A stretch of 64,000 bases of DNA from Roseivirga sp. (GTDB lineage Bacteria; Bacteroidota; Bacteroidia; Cytophagales; Cyclobacteriaceae), in NCBI GenBank assembly GCA_021404565.1, contig JAAWWF010000018.1, forward strand, positions 46,183 to 110,182, read 5' to 3'. Under the pieces are notes generated by a model. The model saw nothing but the letters and a program-made list of their open reading frames with translations. It searched no databases and was not told the origin of the DNA. The position numbers and the translations under genes are program-made. How positions within the stretch are numbered: position 1 is the first letter of the stretch; each line of letters opens with the position of its first letter. Of the stretch, positions 26,079 through 33,548 are shown one piece after another.

Positions 26079-29000
26079 TTATCTTTTGACTAATATTTTG
26101 CGGGTTTCAACCTCTCCGGGCCAGCTGGCGATGAGCAGGTACATGCCCTCTCTGAGATCTGAGATATCCAACTCTATTTCTTTTTGTGAGGGTAGCATCT
26201 GGCTGAGTACAATCATCCCTCGTCCATTCCGCAATGAGATTGTTCCGGGACCTTGACCTTTCACCGCTTTCACTTTCAATTGACGGGCTACCGGGTTCGG
26301 GTATACATTGAGTTTATCTATTTCATTTCTCTCAACAGTCACTCTTTCAATGGATGAAAAATCTTCATTGCCATTGTAATCCACTTGCCGGAGTCGGTAA
26401 TAGTTCGCCCCGTTTAAAGGGTCGTTGTCTACAAGCTCGTAGTGCCTCAGTATCTGTGAATTGCCATAACCGGTTTGAAAGAGAATATCTTCAAAGTCAA
26501 GACCATTGGCTGACCGCTGCACGGCAAAAAACGCATTATTGGTTTCATCAGCAGTACTCCAGGAAAGTCTCACCGAGTCTGCCTCAGCTGCGGCATTAAA
26601 CTCTAATAGCTTTACGGGCAGCGGACTTTCGGCATAGTTGATCGAGCCCAGCGTAATAAAGCCATCTGTATCAAGGGTGCTAATATTTGAAAAAGTAAGT
26701 TGATCTCCACTGATACTGCTGGCAGATGCCACTACCGTCCATTCATCGTTTAGCTCATTTGTAGCCCGATACATAAGACGGTAGTTAGCGGCATCGCCCA
26801 GGGGAAAGGAAGTCAAACCCATTTCGGTAAAATCGAAAGTGAGGTCAACGGTCATCTTTGAGGCGTCAGTTTCTGTTACATCCAGGTACCAATCGCGTTG
26901 AGAGCGGATTTCAACGATAGGATCTCCGGTTTTTGTAGTCAGATCGGTGTTGATATCCGTGTTGGTTGCCGTGTTGTGACCAACGAGCATATAATCTCCG
27001 TCAGCAAAGGTGGCAGACTCACCACTACTCACTGCCAGGTGAAGCCCTGCCGAAGTAGCTGAAGTGTTAGAACCGTCTGAGGCAGTGCCTATACCTGCTA
27101 CATCCAGGTCGTAGTCGGGCTGACAGGTAACCACCCCATCACATACTCCCCCATTCCCCAGATCATCTCCGGCATATTTATCTCCACCGGTCAGACTGTG
27201 ATTCCATTTGGCAGACAGGTAAGAATGTACAATGTTGAGTTCTGCAATGTTCAGAGCCTTACTGAAGACCATCAATTCTGCAATTTGTCCATCCAAAAAG
27301 TTGGTTGTCCCTACCCATCGACCGACATTAAATTCTGTAGTTACGCCTGTAAAATCACCGCTGTAGTCGGGACTGGGATCTGTCTGTTTAACGCCTTCAA
27401 AATAGACGCTATGACGCTGAGAGCTTGCTACTGACACCTCGTGCAGGCCCGATATTAATGTCCATTGCTGGCCTGTTATAACAGGTCCAAAACTGGGGGT
27501 ACCTGTAGTAGCCGCATCAAAGCTGTAATATTTATTCTTATTGCTCCCAGGGTCATCATACCGTCTTGAAATGCTTATGTGTGAATTATCTGTGATGTCA
27601 TCTCCTATGCTCAGGACATAATCATTGTTAGAAATACCTGTACTTTGATTTATCAAATCGAATCTTGCCAGGGCGATAATCGTGGCGTCCGCAGAAAGGT
27701 TGGCATCAAGGTTACCAGACAAATAATCGTCACTGCCGTCAAAGTTCATTACACCGTTACCATTGAGTGTATTGGTCGTGTTATCATATGTGGGAAATTT
27801 GCCTGCACTGGACTGGGTTGGATCATTGGACTTCCCTGATGTATCTAACCATCTTACAATGTTTTCTCCATCCGATGAAGTGATATCTGTTGCATCCAAC
27901 CAAAGCTCCAGATCTGAGCTGCTGCTCACATCTACAATCCCTCCCGGCCCTGTTGCTCCAATTTCAGCATTTTGAATACCCACAATGCTATTAGTATTAT
28001 CAATGGTAGCCAACGTGTAATATCCATCACCTTTACTTCCTATGTCCACATTGGTGAAGATTACGGAGTCTGTGCGATAAACGGGAACAGTACTAAGCAG
28101 GTCCCAGCTACCGCTTTGCCCGCTTCTGTAAATAATTTTATAGTTAGAGGAATTGCCATCAGCATCTCCTCCAAGTCCAGCTTCTGAAAAATTAAATATC
28201 AGGTTGGCTGTAACATCGTTATCGCTGTCGGTAAGGTCAAAATACCATACTCTTTCCCATCGTGCCTCCAGGGTTTCACTTGGATCTGTATCGGCTATGT
28301 CGGAAGTATTAATACCATTAGTGCTTGCCGCATGCCCTCCCAACATATAGTCACCATCATCGAAAGCACTGATACTCATGGTCATACCGGCCGAATAGGC
28401 TCTGTCGTTGGTCTCACTTGAGGAGTGCTGACCTATGCCAACAATATCTAAGTCATATTCTCCCTTTCCACTGTCGTCTCCGGCATAGAAATCTGTATAG
28501 GTTGTACCTGTACCAATAGCTGTTGAGTGATCATATTTCCCTGCAAAATAGGAATGAATGATGTTCAGCTCAGCGGTATTCAGCTTACGGTCGAAGATGG
28601 CAATCTCAGCCAGATCTCCATCGAATTTGAAATTATTTCCGCCTGCATTTCTAAAGTCACCGATTTCAAACTCTCCATCCGAATTTAGGGCTGAAGGAAA
28701 ATCAGAGCTAAAGCTAAGCTCCGTACCATCAACAAAGCTCTGATGGTATTTATCTGTTGCATTTGATGTATTCAAAATGTGGGTGAAAGCCAACCAGGTA
28801 TTCCCTGTCAAAGTGGTTGATGAATTATGAACCGTGGCGCCATCCCAGGTATAGTAAAGATTCTCATTCAGCCCCATCCCATCTTCGTCCTTTCTTCGGG
28901 CGATGCTCGTATTCTGTCCGGCTGTATTAGTTGTTCCGACAGAAAAGATGTAATCATTATCGTCTTCACCCTGGTTTGTCTGATCAAACCTGGCAAAGGC

Positions 29001-29324
29001 TATAACCGTACCCGGAGCATCAAAATCTCCAAGATCTCCTCTCAGGTCAGAATTCAGACCATCAAACCGTATTACAGGGTTTCCGTTTACTACATCTTTG
29101 ACAAACTGGGGCTTAGCTTGTTGATTAGTTGCAGTATGATCATATCCTGAAAGATCGGTAACACTCGTTACTTTACTTCCACTTACAAGGTTGGTGATTT
29201 GATTGGCATCAAGCCAGAAGACCAGGTTGGAGGTACCGTCTGTGGATCCTACTCCTCCCGGTCCTGTTTGTCCGAATGCGGTAAACACCTGCACCCAGAC
29301 AAACAACACAACGATAACTTTCAT
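26079..29324 (-). CDS. T9SS-sorted surface protein with two LamG modules
   Basis: A 1081-aa secreted protein. Signal peptide 1-19 (VQVFTAFGQ). Two tandem modules follow. Each has a LamG/concanavalin-like jelly roll (about 25-270 and 465-710; LVFWLDANQI / LELWLDATDI, RFDGLNSDL / NFDGSDDYL, AEIAIFDRKLNTAELNIIHSYF / AELMVFSKALNIAELNIVHSYL) and then a strand-rich domain with YAGDD, YDLDVAGIG and DGDYMLVGH (about 275-450 and 715-885). A fibronectin-like domain (about 895-1000, RLSWSTADETNNAFFAVQRS) precedes the type A sorting domain (about 1005-1081, LNVYPNPVARQL to the end ILVKR). It is exported by T9SS and attached at the surface; LamG folds suggest glycan or protein binding. A small ORF ends 5 bp upstream. 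Confidence 0.9.
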   Translation of the reverse strand: MKVIVVLFVWVQVFTAFGQTGPGGVGSTDGTSNLVFWLDANQITNLVSGSKVTSVTDLSGYDHTATNQQAKPQFVKDVVNGNPVIRFDGLNSDLRGDLGDFDAPGTVIAFARFDQTNQGEDDNDYIFSVGTTNTAGQNTSIARRKDEDGMGLNENLYYTWDGATVHNSSTTLTGNTWLAFTHILNTSNATDKYHQSFVDGTELSFSSDFPSALNSDGEFEIGDFRNAGGNNFKFDGDLAEIAIFDRKLNTAELNIIHSYFAGKYDHSTAIGTGTTYTDFYAGDDSGKGEYDLDIVGIGQHSSSETNDRAYSAGMTMSISAFDDGDYMLGGHAASTNGINTSDIADTDPSETLEARWERVWYFDLTDSDNDVTANLIFNFSEAGLGGDADGNSSNYKIIYRSGQSGSWDLLSTVPVYRTDSVIFTNVDIGSKGDGYYTLATIDNTNSIVGIQNAEIGATGPGGIVDVSSSSDLELWLDATDITSSDGENIVRWLDTSGKSNDPTQSSAGKFPTYDNTTNTLNGNGVMNFDGSDDYLSGNLDANLSADATIIALARFDLINQSTGISNNDYVLSIGDDITDNSHISISRRYDDPGSNKNKYYSFDAATTGTPSFGPVITGQQWTLISGLHEVSVASSQRHSVYFEGVKQTDPSPDYSGDFTGVTTEFNVGRWVGTTNFLDGQIAELMVFSKALNIAELNIVHSYLSAKWNHSLTGGDKYAGDDLGNGGVCDGVVTCQPDYDLDVAGIGTASDGSNTSATSAGLHLAVSSGESATFADGDYMLVGHNTATNTDINTDLTTKTGDPIVEIRSQRDWYLDVTETDASKMTVDLTFDFTEMGLTSFPLGDAANYRLMYRATNELNDEWTVVASASSISGDQLTFSNISTLDTDGFITLGSINYAESPLPVKLLEFNAAAEADSVRLSWSTADETNNAFFAVQRSANGLDFEDILFQTGYGNSQILRHYELVDNDPLNGANYYRLRQVDYNGNEDFSSIERVTVERNEIDKLNVYPNPVARQLKVKAVKGQGPGTISLRNGRGMIVLSQMLPSQKEIELDISDLREGMYLLIASWPGEVETRKILVKR

Positions 29325-29329
29325 ATTGA

Positions 29330-29593
29330 TCAGGCTATTTGAGGAAATGACGAGAGCAACCTTATGATTCGAACTGACTTTTCGGGTACCGTGCGGTCGG
29401 TTGCTTTATTTTTTGAAAATGGTAAGGCCTGAAAGCCGTGATTCGCTCGTGCGATTGGAATTACTCTTGTTTCAGATTTGATAGAGGTAGTAGAACTGAA
29501 TTTGCCGTGAGCCGGCTTGATGGTGGGGCTGATTTTTCGGATAAGCGCCCTTCGGGTACTTGTTTTCAGCAACAAGTGTCTCATTGTTCTCAT
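29330..29593 (-). CDS. Possible 87-aa basic leader protein
   Basis: An ATG-initiated frame of 87 codons that ends only 5 bp before the T9SS protein ATG (TGA-TCAAT-ATG). The product is very basic and serine-rich, with no signal peptide and no family I know. A TACATTTG promoter element lies about 56 bp upstream, so the transcript would contain this frame. It may be a real small gene coupled to the surface protein, or an untranslated leader of about 320 nt. Position favours the former; composition is not decisive. Confidence 0.35.
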   Translation of the reverse strand: MRTMRHLLLKTSTRRALIRKISPTIKPAHGKFSSTTSIKSETRVIPIARANHGFQALPFSKNKATDRTVPEKSVRIIRLLSSFPQIA

Positions 29594-29648
29594 GGTAGTA
29601 GTGTTTAGGATTTTGTGAAAGTGACCGGTTTTAGCCGATCGTATGATT

Positions 29649-29656
29649 CAAATGTA
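29649..29656 (-). promoter_or_regulatory. -7 element (TACATTTG) upstream of the T9SS surface-protein transcript
   Basis: On the minus strand this is TACATTTG, a perfect TAnnTTTG match. A -33 TTTG is not clear. Transcription would begin near 29642 and cover the 87-codon frame and the surface-protein gene. Confidence 0.45.
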
Positions 29657-29742
29657 TGTGGAGCCGGGGTGGCTAAAAATTAACTGCGAGTGGATAGACA
29701 CAGGTATGAGGTGAATGGGCACAGTGAGTGAGTTAAGGGGAG

Positions 29743-29983
29743 CCCACCTGCGCTGAAACTTCAGCTTGGAATGGTGAATTTCAAATGGTGAATGTTGGAT
29801 AAGGACCACCTACGCCAAGGCTTCGGTGGCTGAAAAAGGAGGTAAGAAGTAAGAGGCCTGATAGCTGGGATGTACAACCTGCGCTAAAGCTTCGGTATCT
29901 AAGGAAAGAGGTAGAAAGAAAGAAGCTGAGAGTTAGGTGTGGGAAGAGAACCACCTGTGATGAAGCTTAAGTGGTTGAAAAAA
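29743..29983 (+). repeat. REP-like hairpin repeats, cluster 4 (four copies)
   Basis: Copies are at 29743-29769 (degenerate), 29805-29838 (near consensus, CCACC-TACGCCAAGGCTTC-GGTGG then CTGAAAAA), 29875-29904 (right arm decayed) and 29950-29983 (CCACC-TGTGATGAAGCTTAA-GTGG then TTGAAAAA). All point the same way and are spaced about 65-75 bp apart. Confidence 0.75.
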
Positions 29984-29984
29984 G

Positions 29985-30023
29985 AGCCTGCTGGCTTTTC
30001 AGGTTAGAAAAGTCCGCAGGCTC
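29985..30023 (-). terminator. Intrinsic terminator of the first LytTR gene
   Basis: GAGCCTGC pairs with GCAGGCTC and, further in, CTTTTC with GAAAAG, around a 6-nt loop. On the minus strand the hairpin is followed directly by six T residues supplied by the neighbouring REP-like repeat tail. It lies 70 bp past the LytTR stop. Confidence 0.8.
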
Positions 30024-30093
30024 TGAGACATGACCGATTGTTTAGGATATTACTGAGGCTGGCGATGTCGCCAAATTAGTTTATGATGAAAAA

Positions 30094-30591
30094 TCAGCTA
30101 CTCAACCATTGCTTGAATACAGGGGTCTTTGCCCTGCTCACCACTATTTGCTCTGAAACGTGGGGCTCAACCCGAACCTTTAGCTGACCTTTCAGGTAAG
30201 GGTTCAGGCAAAGAATGGACTCTCTGCTCATCATATAGCTTCGGTTGATTCTGAAAAAATGATCCGGGTGCATCATCTTCTCCAGGTCTTTCAGTTTATG
30301 GTCTACCAAATAACGTTTGTTACCCTTGGTGATAAGGTAGGTCCAACGGTCTTCAGCATAAAAATATGCTATATCTGCACTGGGTACAGGTATAAGCTGT
30401 TCGCCTGACTGAACCAGAAAACGTTGCTTAAACAGAGGCTTTCTAATGTTTCCACTGAGGTGAGAAATGTACATCTCATTGTCTTTGGGAAAATCACTTG
30501 GTATTCTTTTAGGTTGTAGCATAAATGAGGTTTTAAAGGTTTCTTTCTTGATAGTGTTTGTAATGAACGACCCGGGAAAGAGCGTATCCAT
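30094..30591 (-). CDS. Single-domain LytTR transcription regulator, copy A
   Basis: A 165-aa protein. Residues about 55-160 form one LytTR DNA-binding domain: FLVQSGEQLIPVPSADIAYF, the signature WTYLIT-x-G-x-RYLVDHKLKDLE, FFRINRSYMMS and LKGQLKVRVEP, ending VVSRAKTPVFKQWL. There is no receiver domain and no membrane helix, unlike most LytTR response regulators. It is paralogous to the gene at 36978. It lies just upstream of the LamG surface protein on the same strand, though a terminator separates them; control of that gene is an inference. The start is uncertain: the ATG at 30522 (MLQPKR) is an alternative. Confidence 0.82.
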   Translation of the reverse strand: MDTLFPGSFITNTIKKETFKTSFMLQPKRIPSDFPKDNEMYISHLSGNIRKPLFKQRFLVQSGEQLIPVPSADIAYFYAEDRWTYLITKGNKRYLVDHKLKDLEKMMHPDHFFRINRSYMMSRESILCLNPYLKGQLKVRVEPHVSEQIVVSRAKTPVFKQWLSS

Positions 30592-30683
30592 CAGACGGGT
30601 GAGTCCGTCAGAAAAACCTGATCAGGGGTGATTGACTGGCCAATTTGAGACCAATGACAAATGTGCAGGTAGAGAGTGCTTGT

Positions 30684-31064
30684 TTAGCGGTCTAGTACAG
30701 CTTCACGGCATTGTTCGACAACTGAGGCAATAGTTTCCCTCAGGTCAATAGAAACGCCATTCATTTCAAGTACATCATCAAGATACAGTGCTACTTTGTC
30801 GAAGTGCTCATCGGAAAGGCCAGCCTTCACCAGATGAACATGCGCATGTCGGAGGTCCTTTCCTGTAAATTTAATGGGGCCTCCCAGGGCCATCATAAGA
30901 AAGGCTTTCATTTTACCTCGCTGGATCTGCATGTCAGCATTTTCAAAAAACGGGATCAACTTCTCATCGTTCATCACCTTATCGTAGAATTGCTCTACTA
31001 CCAGATGTACTGCCCCTCTACCACCAATTTTATCGAATACTGAATACTCTCCAACAGATTCCAT
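30684..31064 (-). CDS. Group 1 truncated haemoglobin
   Basis: A 126-aa truncated globin. YSVFDKIGGRGAVHLVVEQFYDKVMND is the N-terminal start of group 1 (trHbN) proteins, FFENADMQIQRGKMKAFLMMALGGP covers the E region, and HVHLVKAGLSDEHFDKVALYL supplies the proximal haem-binding histidine. Such globins bind O2 and NO and often act in NO detoxification. The protein is cytoplasmic. The next gene on the strand is a GAF-PAS sigma-54 activator, and two identical-architecture palindromes lie between them, which points to control by that activator. Confidence 0.88.
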   Translation of the reverse strand: MESVGEYSVFDKIGGRGAVHLVVEQFYDKVMNDEKLIPFFENADMQIQRGKMKAFLMMALGGPIKFTGKDLRHAHVHLVKAGLSDEHFDKVALYLDDVLEMNGVSIDLRETIASVVEQCREAVLDR

Positions 31065-31364
31065 TCTTATCTAAACCATTTAATACACATCACGGTACTC
31101 AAACCAGGTTTGTCCAGAACCCGGTTACCCAAAACTCCAGCAGTTTACACATTTATCATATGTCTCATTCCTGAATTCAGATTCTCGGATACCTCGTTAA
31201 GTCCCGTGTCTAATTTCTTTTCTCATAATAGTTTCAGTTATCTCAACCTCTACTATTCATGTTTGATGCCAAAACGCAAAACACTTCTCATTGCCTCTAT
31301 TTAACGTTTTATCATTTTTAGCATTTACGGTTTTTCGTAAATACACTAAATTTCGTGTTAATAT
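31065..31364. other. 300-bp globin upstream region
   Basis: AT-rich, no gene. Its left end near 31323-31382 has the two palindromes (own entry). On the minus strand I looked for a sigma-54 promoter (GG-N10-GC) and found none convincing, and no perfect TAnnTTTG element either. Confidence 0.5.
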
Positions 31365-31382
31365 TTACGATTTCTCGTAAAT
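31323..31382. promoter_or_regulatory. Twin 20-bp palindromes ATTTACG-N6-CGTAAAT
   Basis: Two perfect inverted repeats with the same 7-bp arms and 6-bp spacer occupy 31323-31342 and 31363-31382. They start exactly 40 bp apart, near four helical turns, so they would face the same side of DNA. The second contains the stop codon of the sigma-54 activator gene. They lie about 260 bp upstream of the globin gene, a distance usual for enhancer-like sites of sigma-54 activators. Confidence 0.65.
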
Positions 31383-33296
31383 ACCTTTTCTTATTCCAAG
31401 TGCACTGATCCTGGAACTTAAGGTCGTTGATACCATATTCATCAGTTCAGCAGCCCCTCCCTTTCCTGATACCTTTCCATGACAAAGCTTCAATGCTCTG
31501 ATGATATTACGCCTCTCAAAAGCAAGCAATTCTTCCCGTGTAAGGACCTTTTCCTGATGAACGTTTGGATCATCCTGCCCAGCCTCAACAGAATTGCTTC
31601 CGTTCAACCCCAGTACCTGAGCCAGGTCCAAATGGCCATCTCTACTCACAATCACTGCCCGCTCTATAATATTCTGAAGTTCTCTTACATTGCCGGGCCA
31701 ATTATACGACTTCAAAGCCTTTTTTTGAACTATAGACAGTTCATTCATTTTTCTACCCATTCGGGATTCAAATTTCTGTATAAAGTTTCTTGCCAGCGTA
31801 AGCACATCATCCTCCCTATCTCTCAATGCAGGAACTTCTATGGGAAAAACATTCAGGCGATAGTACAAATCTTCTCTGAACTCCCCTTGTTGGGTAAGCT
31901 CCTTAAGATTGCGGTTTGTGGCTGCTACAATCCGAACATTGGTTTTCACAGTCTTGTCACTGCCCACCGGCTCAAACTCCTGCTCCTGAATAATTCTTAG
32001 CAGTTTCACCTGCATTTCAAGCGGCAGTTCACCAATTTCATCCAGAAAAACAGTACCTCCATCCGCCAGCTCAAATCTACCTTTGCGGTCGGCAATCGCC
32101 CCGGTAAAAGCTCCCTTTACATGACCGAAAAGTTCACTTTCTATCAAATTGGCAGGAATGGCACCACAATTAATGCTCACCAGTGGTTTTGATTTCCGGT
32201 TGCTTATCTGGTGAACCTGACGTGCTACCAACTCTTTCCCAGTGCCTGTTTCTCCAAAAACCAATACCGTGGCATCTGTGTGTGCCACCATATAAATGTC
32301 TTGCCATAGCATTTTCACGGGTGTGCTCTCCCCAATCAGCTGACTGGTGACCTTGACCTCTTCCAGCTCCTGCTGCAAGTATTGGGTACGGTCCACGAGT
32401 GATCTCAGCTCTTTTTCAGCCTGAATCTTTTGCACTGTACTGCGCAGAACCATTGTGAAGTACCAGTTACCATTTAACTCATAGCGATTCAGTGTTCCTT
32501 CAACATCCAGGGCTTCGCCTTCTGCCGACAATACCTGAAAGTCTTCAGGGAAATAAAGAAATGAATCCTGGTCTTTTGACTTACTGAGTTTGTAGATCAT
32601 TCGATCTACATCACTCCTGTCCTTTTTATTTAGAAAGCTGTAAACGCTGGCCCGGTCTTCAGTGCCTTGCTGCCAAAACAGGTGATTTCTGGCTGCTGTA
32701 TTGGTCATGATCACATGGCCTTCTTTGTCAAAGTTTATAAGGAGGTCCTGAATGCCATCAATGAGCCCCTTCAACTGGAGCTCCTTGTTCTTAGCCTCCT
32801 CTTCCCGCTTGTACTTTTGTACAGCAACAGAAACTTTATCAGCGAAAAGTCTGAAAACCTCAAGGCTTCTCTCATCAAAATCGAGTCTGGACGAGTGACA
32901 AACAGCCATGACCCCGATGAGTTTCCCGTCAAGATCGTGCAGCGGTACCCCCAAATAAGCCTGCGGCTTGAAGCGCCCCAGGTAAGACTTACTTCGGGGG
33001 AAATCGTTAAGTAAGTGCTCTTCTATTTTCAGGAGACTGCGATCGTCCAGAACATGCCCACAGGCAGTAGCACGACTGCTGTAAGTAATATCCTTATAGT
33101 ATTTATTCTTATGGATGAGGGCCAGCGCATTCAGTGTGTCTGTACTGTTATGAAATTCCGATATCCAGGCTGTATCCACTTTAAGAGAAACGGTCAGTCT
33201 GTTTGCCAGTGCCTTGAAATAGGGCTCGCCCTTTAGTTCAGAGAGATTGTCAAAAATCTCCTTAAATCTATCATAGTCTCTCATCCCCAGCTCCAT
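31365..33296 (-). CDS. GAF-PAS sigma-54-dependent transcription activator
   Basis: A 643-aa bacterial enhancer-binding protein. A GAF domain (about 15-175) is followed by a PAS-like domain (about 185-300), a short coiled coil, the AAA+ core (about 318-560) and a Fis-type HTH (about 600-643). The core has Walker A GETGTGKE (about 348), the intact sigma-54 contact loop GAFTGA (about 393-398), Walker [12 protein letters not shown] and the sensor motif with [15 protein letters not shown]. The layout is like NorR plus a PAS domain; with the globin gene next downstream, a nitrosative or oxygen signal is plausible but unproven. The binding sites are probably the twin palindromes at the end of this gene. 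Confidence 0.88.
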   Translation of the reverse strand: MELGMRDYDRFKEIFDNLSELKGEPYFKALANRLTVSLKVDTAWISEFHNSTDTLNALALIHKNKYYKDITYSSRATACGHVLDDRSLLKIEEHLLNDFPRSKSYLGRFKPQAYLGVPLHDLDGKLIGVMAVCHSSRLDFDERSLEVFRLFADKVSVAVQKYKREEEAKNKELQLKGLIDGIQDLLINFDKEGHVIMTNTAARNHLFWQQGTEDRASVYSFLNKKDRSDVDRMIYKLSKSKDQDSFLYFPEDFQVLSAEGEALDVEGTLNRYELNGNWYFTMVLRSTVQKIQAEKELRSLVDRTQYLQQELEEVKVTSQLIGESTPVKMLWQDIYMVAHTDATVLVFGETGTGKELVARQVHQISNRKSKPLVSINCGAIPANLIESELFGHVKGAFTGAIADRKGRFELADGGTVFLDEIGELPLEMQVKLLRIIQEQEFEPVGSDKTVKTNVRIVAATNRNLKELTQQGEFREDLYYRLNVFPIEVPALRDREDDVLTLARNFIQKFESRMGRKMNELSIVQKKALKSYNWPGNVRELQNIIERAVIVSRDGHLDLAQVLGLNGSNSVEAGQDDPNVHQEKVLTREELLAFERRNIIRALKLCHGKVSGKGGAAELMNMVSTTLSSRISALGIRKGIYEKS

Positions 33297-33548
33297 CGCC
33301 TTCTCTCGGTTGGTTGTTTTTTGCCTGAATTGTTTTCTTAAAAGACCAAAAAAGATAGGGATTTCATCGTTGCAAAAAAACCTGCCCGATTGATTTTCTG
33401 ATCAAATAGAAGGGTTTTTCAAATCAGGAAAATTCACTTTCTCAAAGTGTCACTTCACTCCCGAAAAGTCAGACTTGGCAACCCTTAATTAGATATTGGA
33501 TTTCAACAGCATTTTATTAGATGTCAATACCAAAAAATTCACCAACAC
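33297..33548. other. Divergent intergenic region
   Basis: These 252 bases separate the sigma-54 activator from the four-repeat T9SS gene. I see no perfect TAnnTTTG element on either strand and no GG-N10-GC motif. Confidence 0.4.

Larger units (their letters stand above)
29594..30093. other. 500-bp intergenic region with promoter element, REP-like repeats and terminator
   Basis: The left edge holds the TACATTTG element for the surface-protein transcript, the middle four REP-like repeats, and the right part a strong terminator for the LytTR gene. Each has its own entry. No gene is visible. Confidence 0.6.

Noticed and set aside
8301..29983. A CRISPR array
   Set aside because: The repeated units are hairpins with irregular spacing and few tandem copies, spread over distant loci; no cas gene is present.
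31065..31364. A sigma-54 promoter upstream of the globin gene
   Set aside because: I searched the minus strand for GG-N10-GC and found no match with the neighbouring TGGCAC/TTGC bases.
31479..32000. A 173-codon plus-strand frame
   Set aside because: Antisense to the sigma-54 AAA+ core, whose Walker and GAFTGA motifs are unambiguous.
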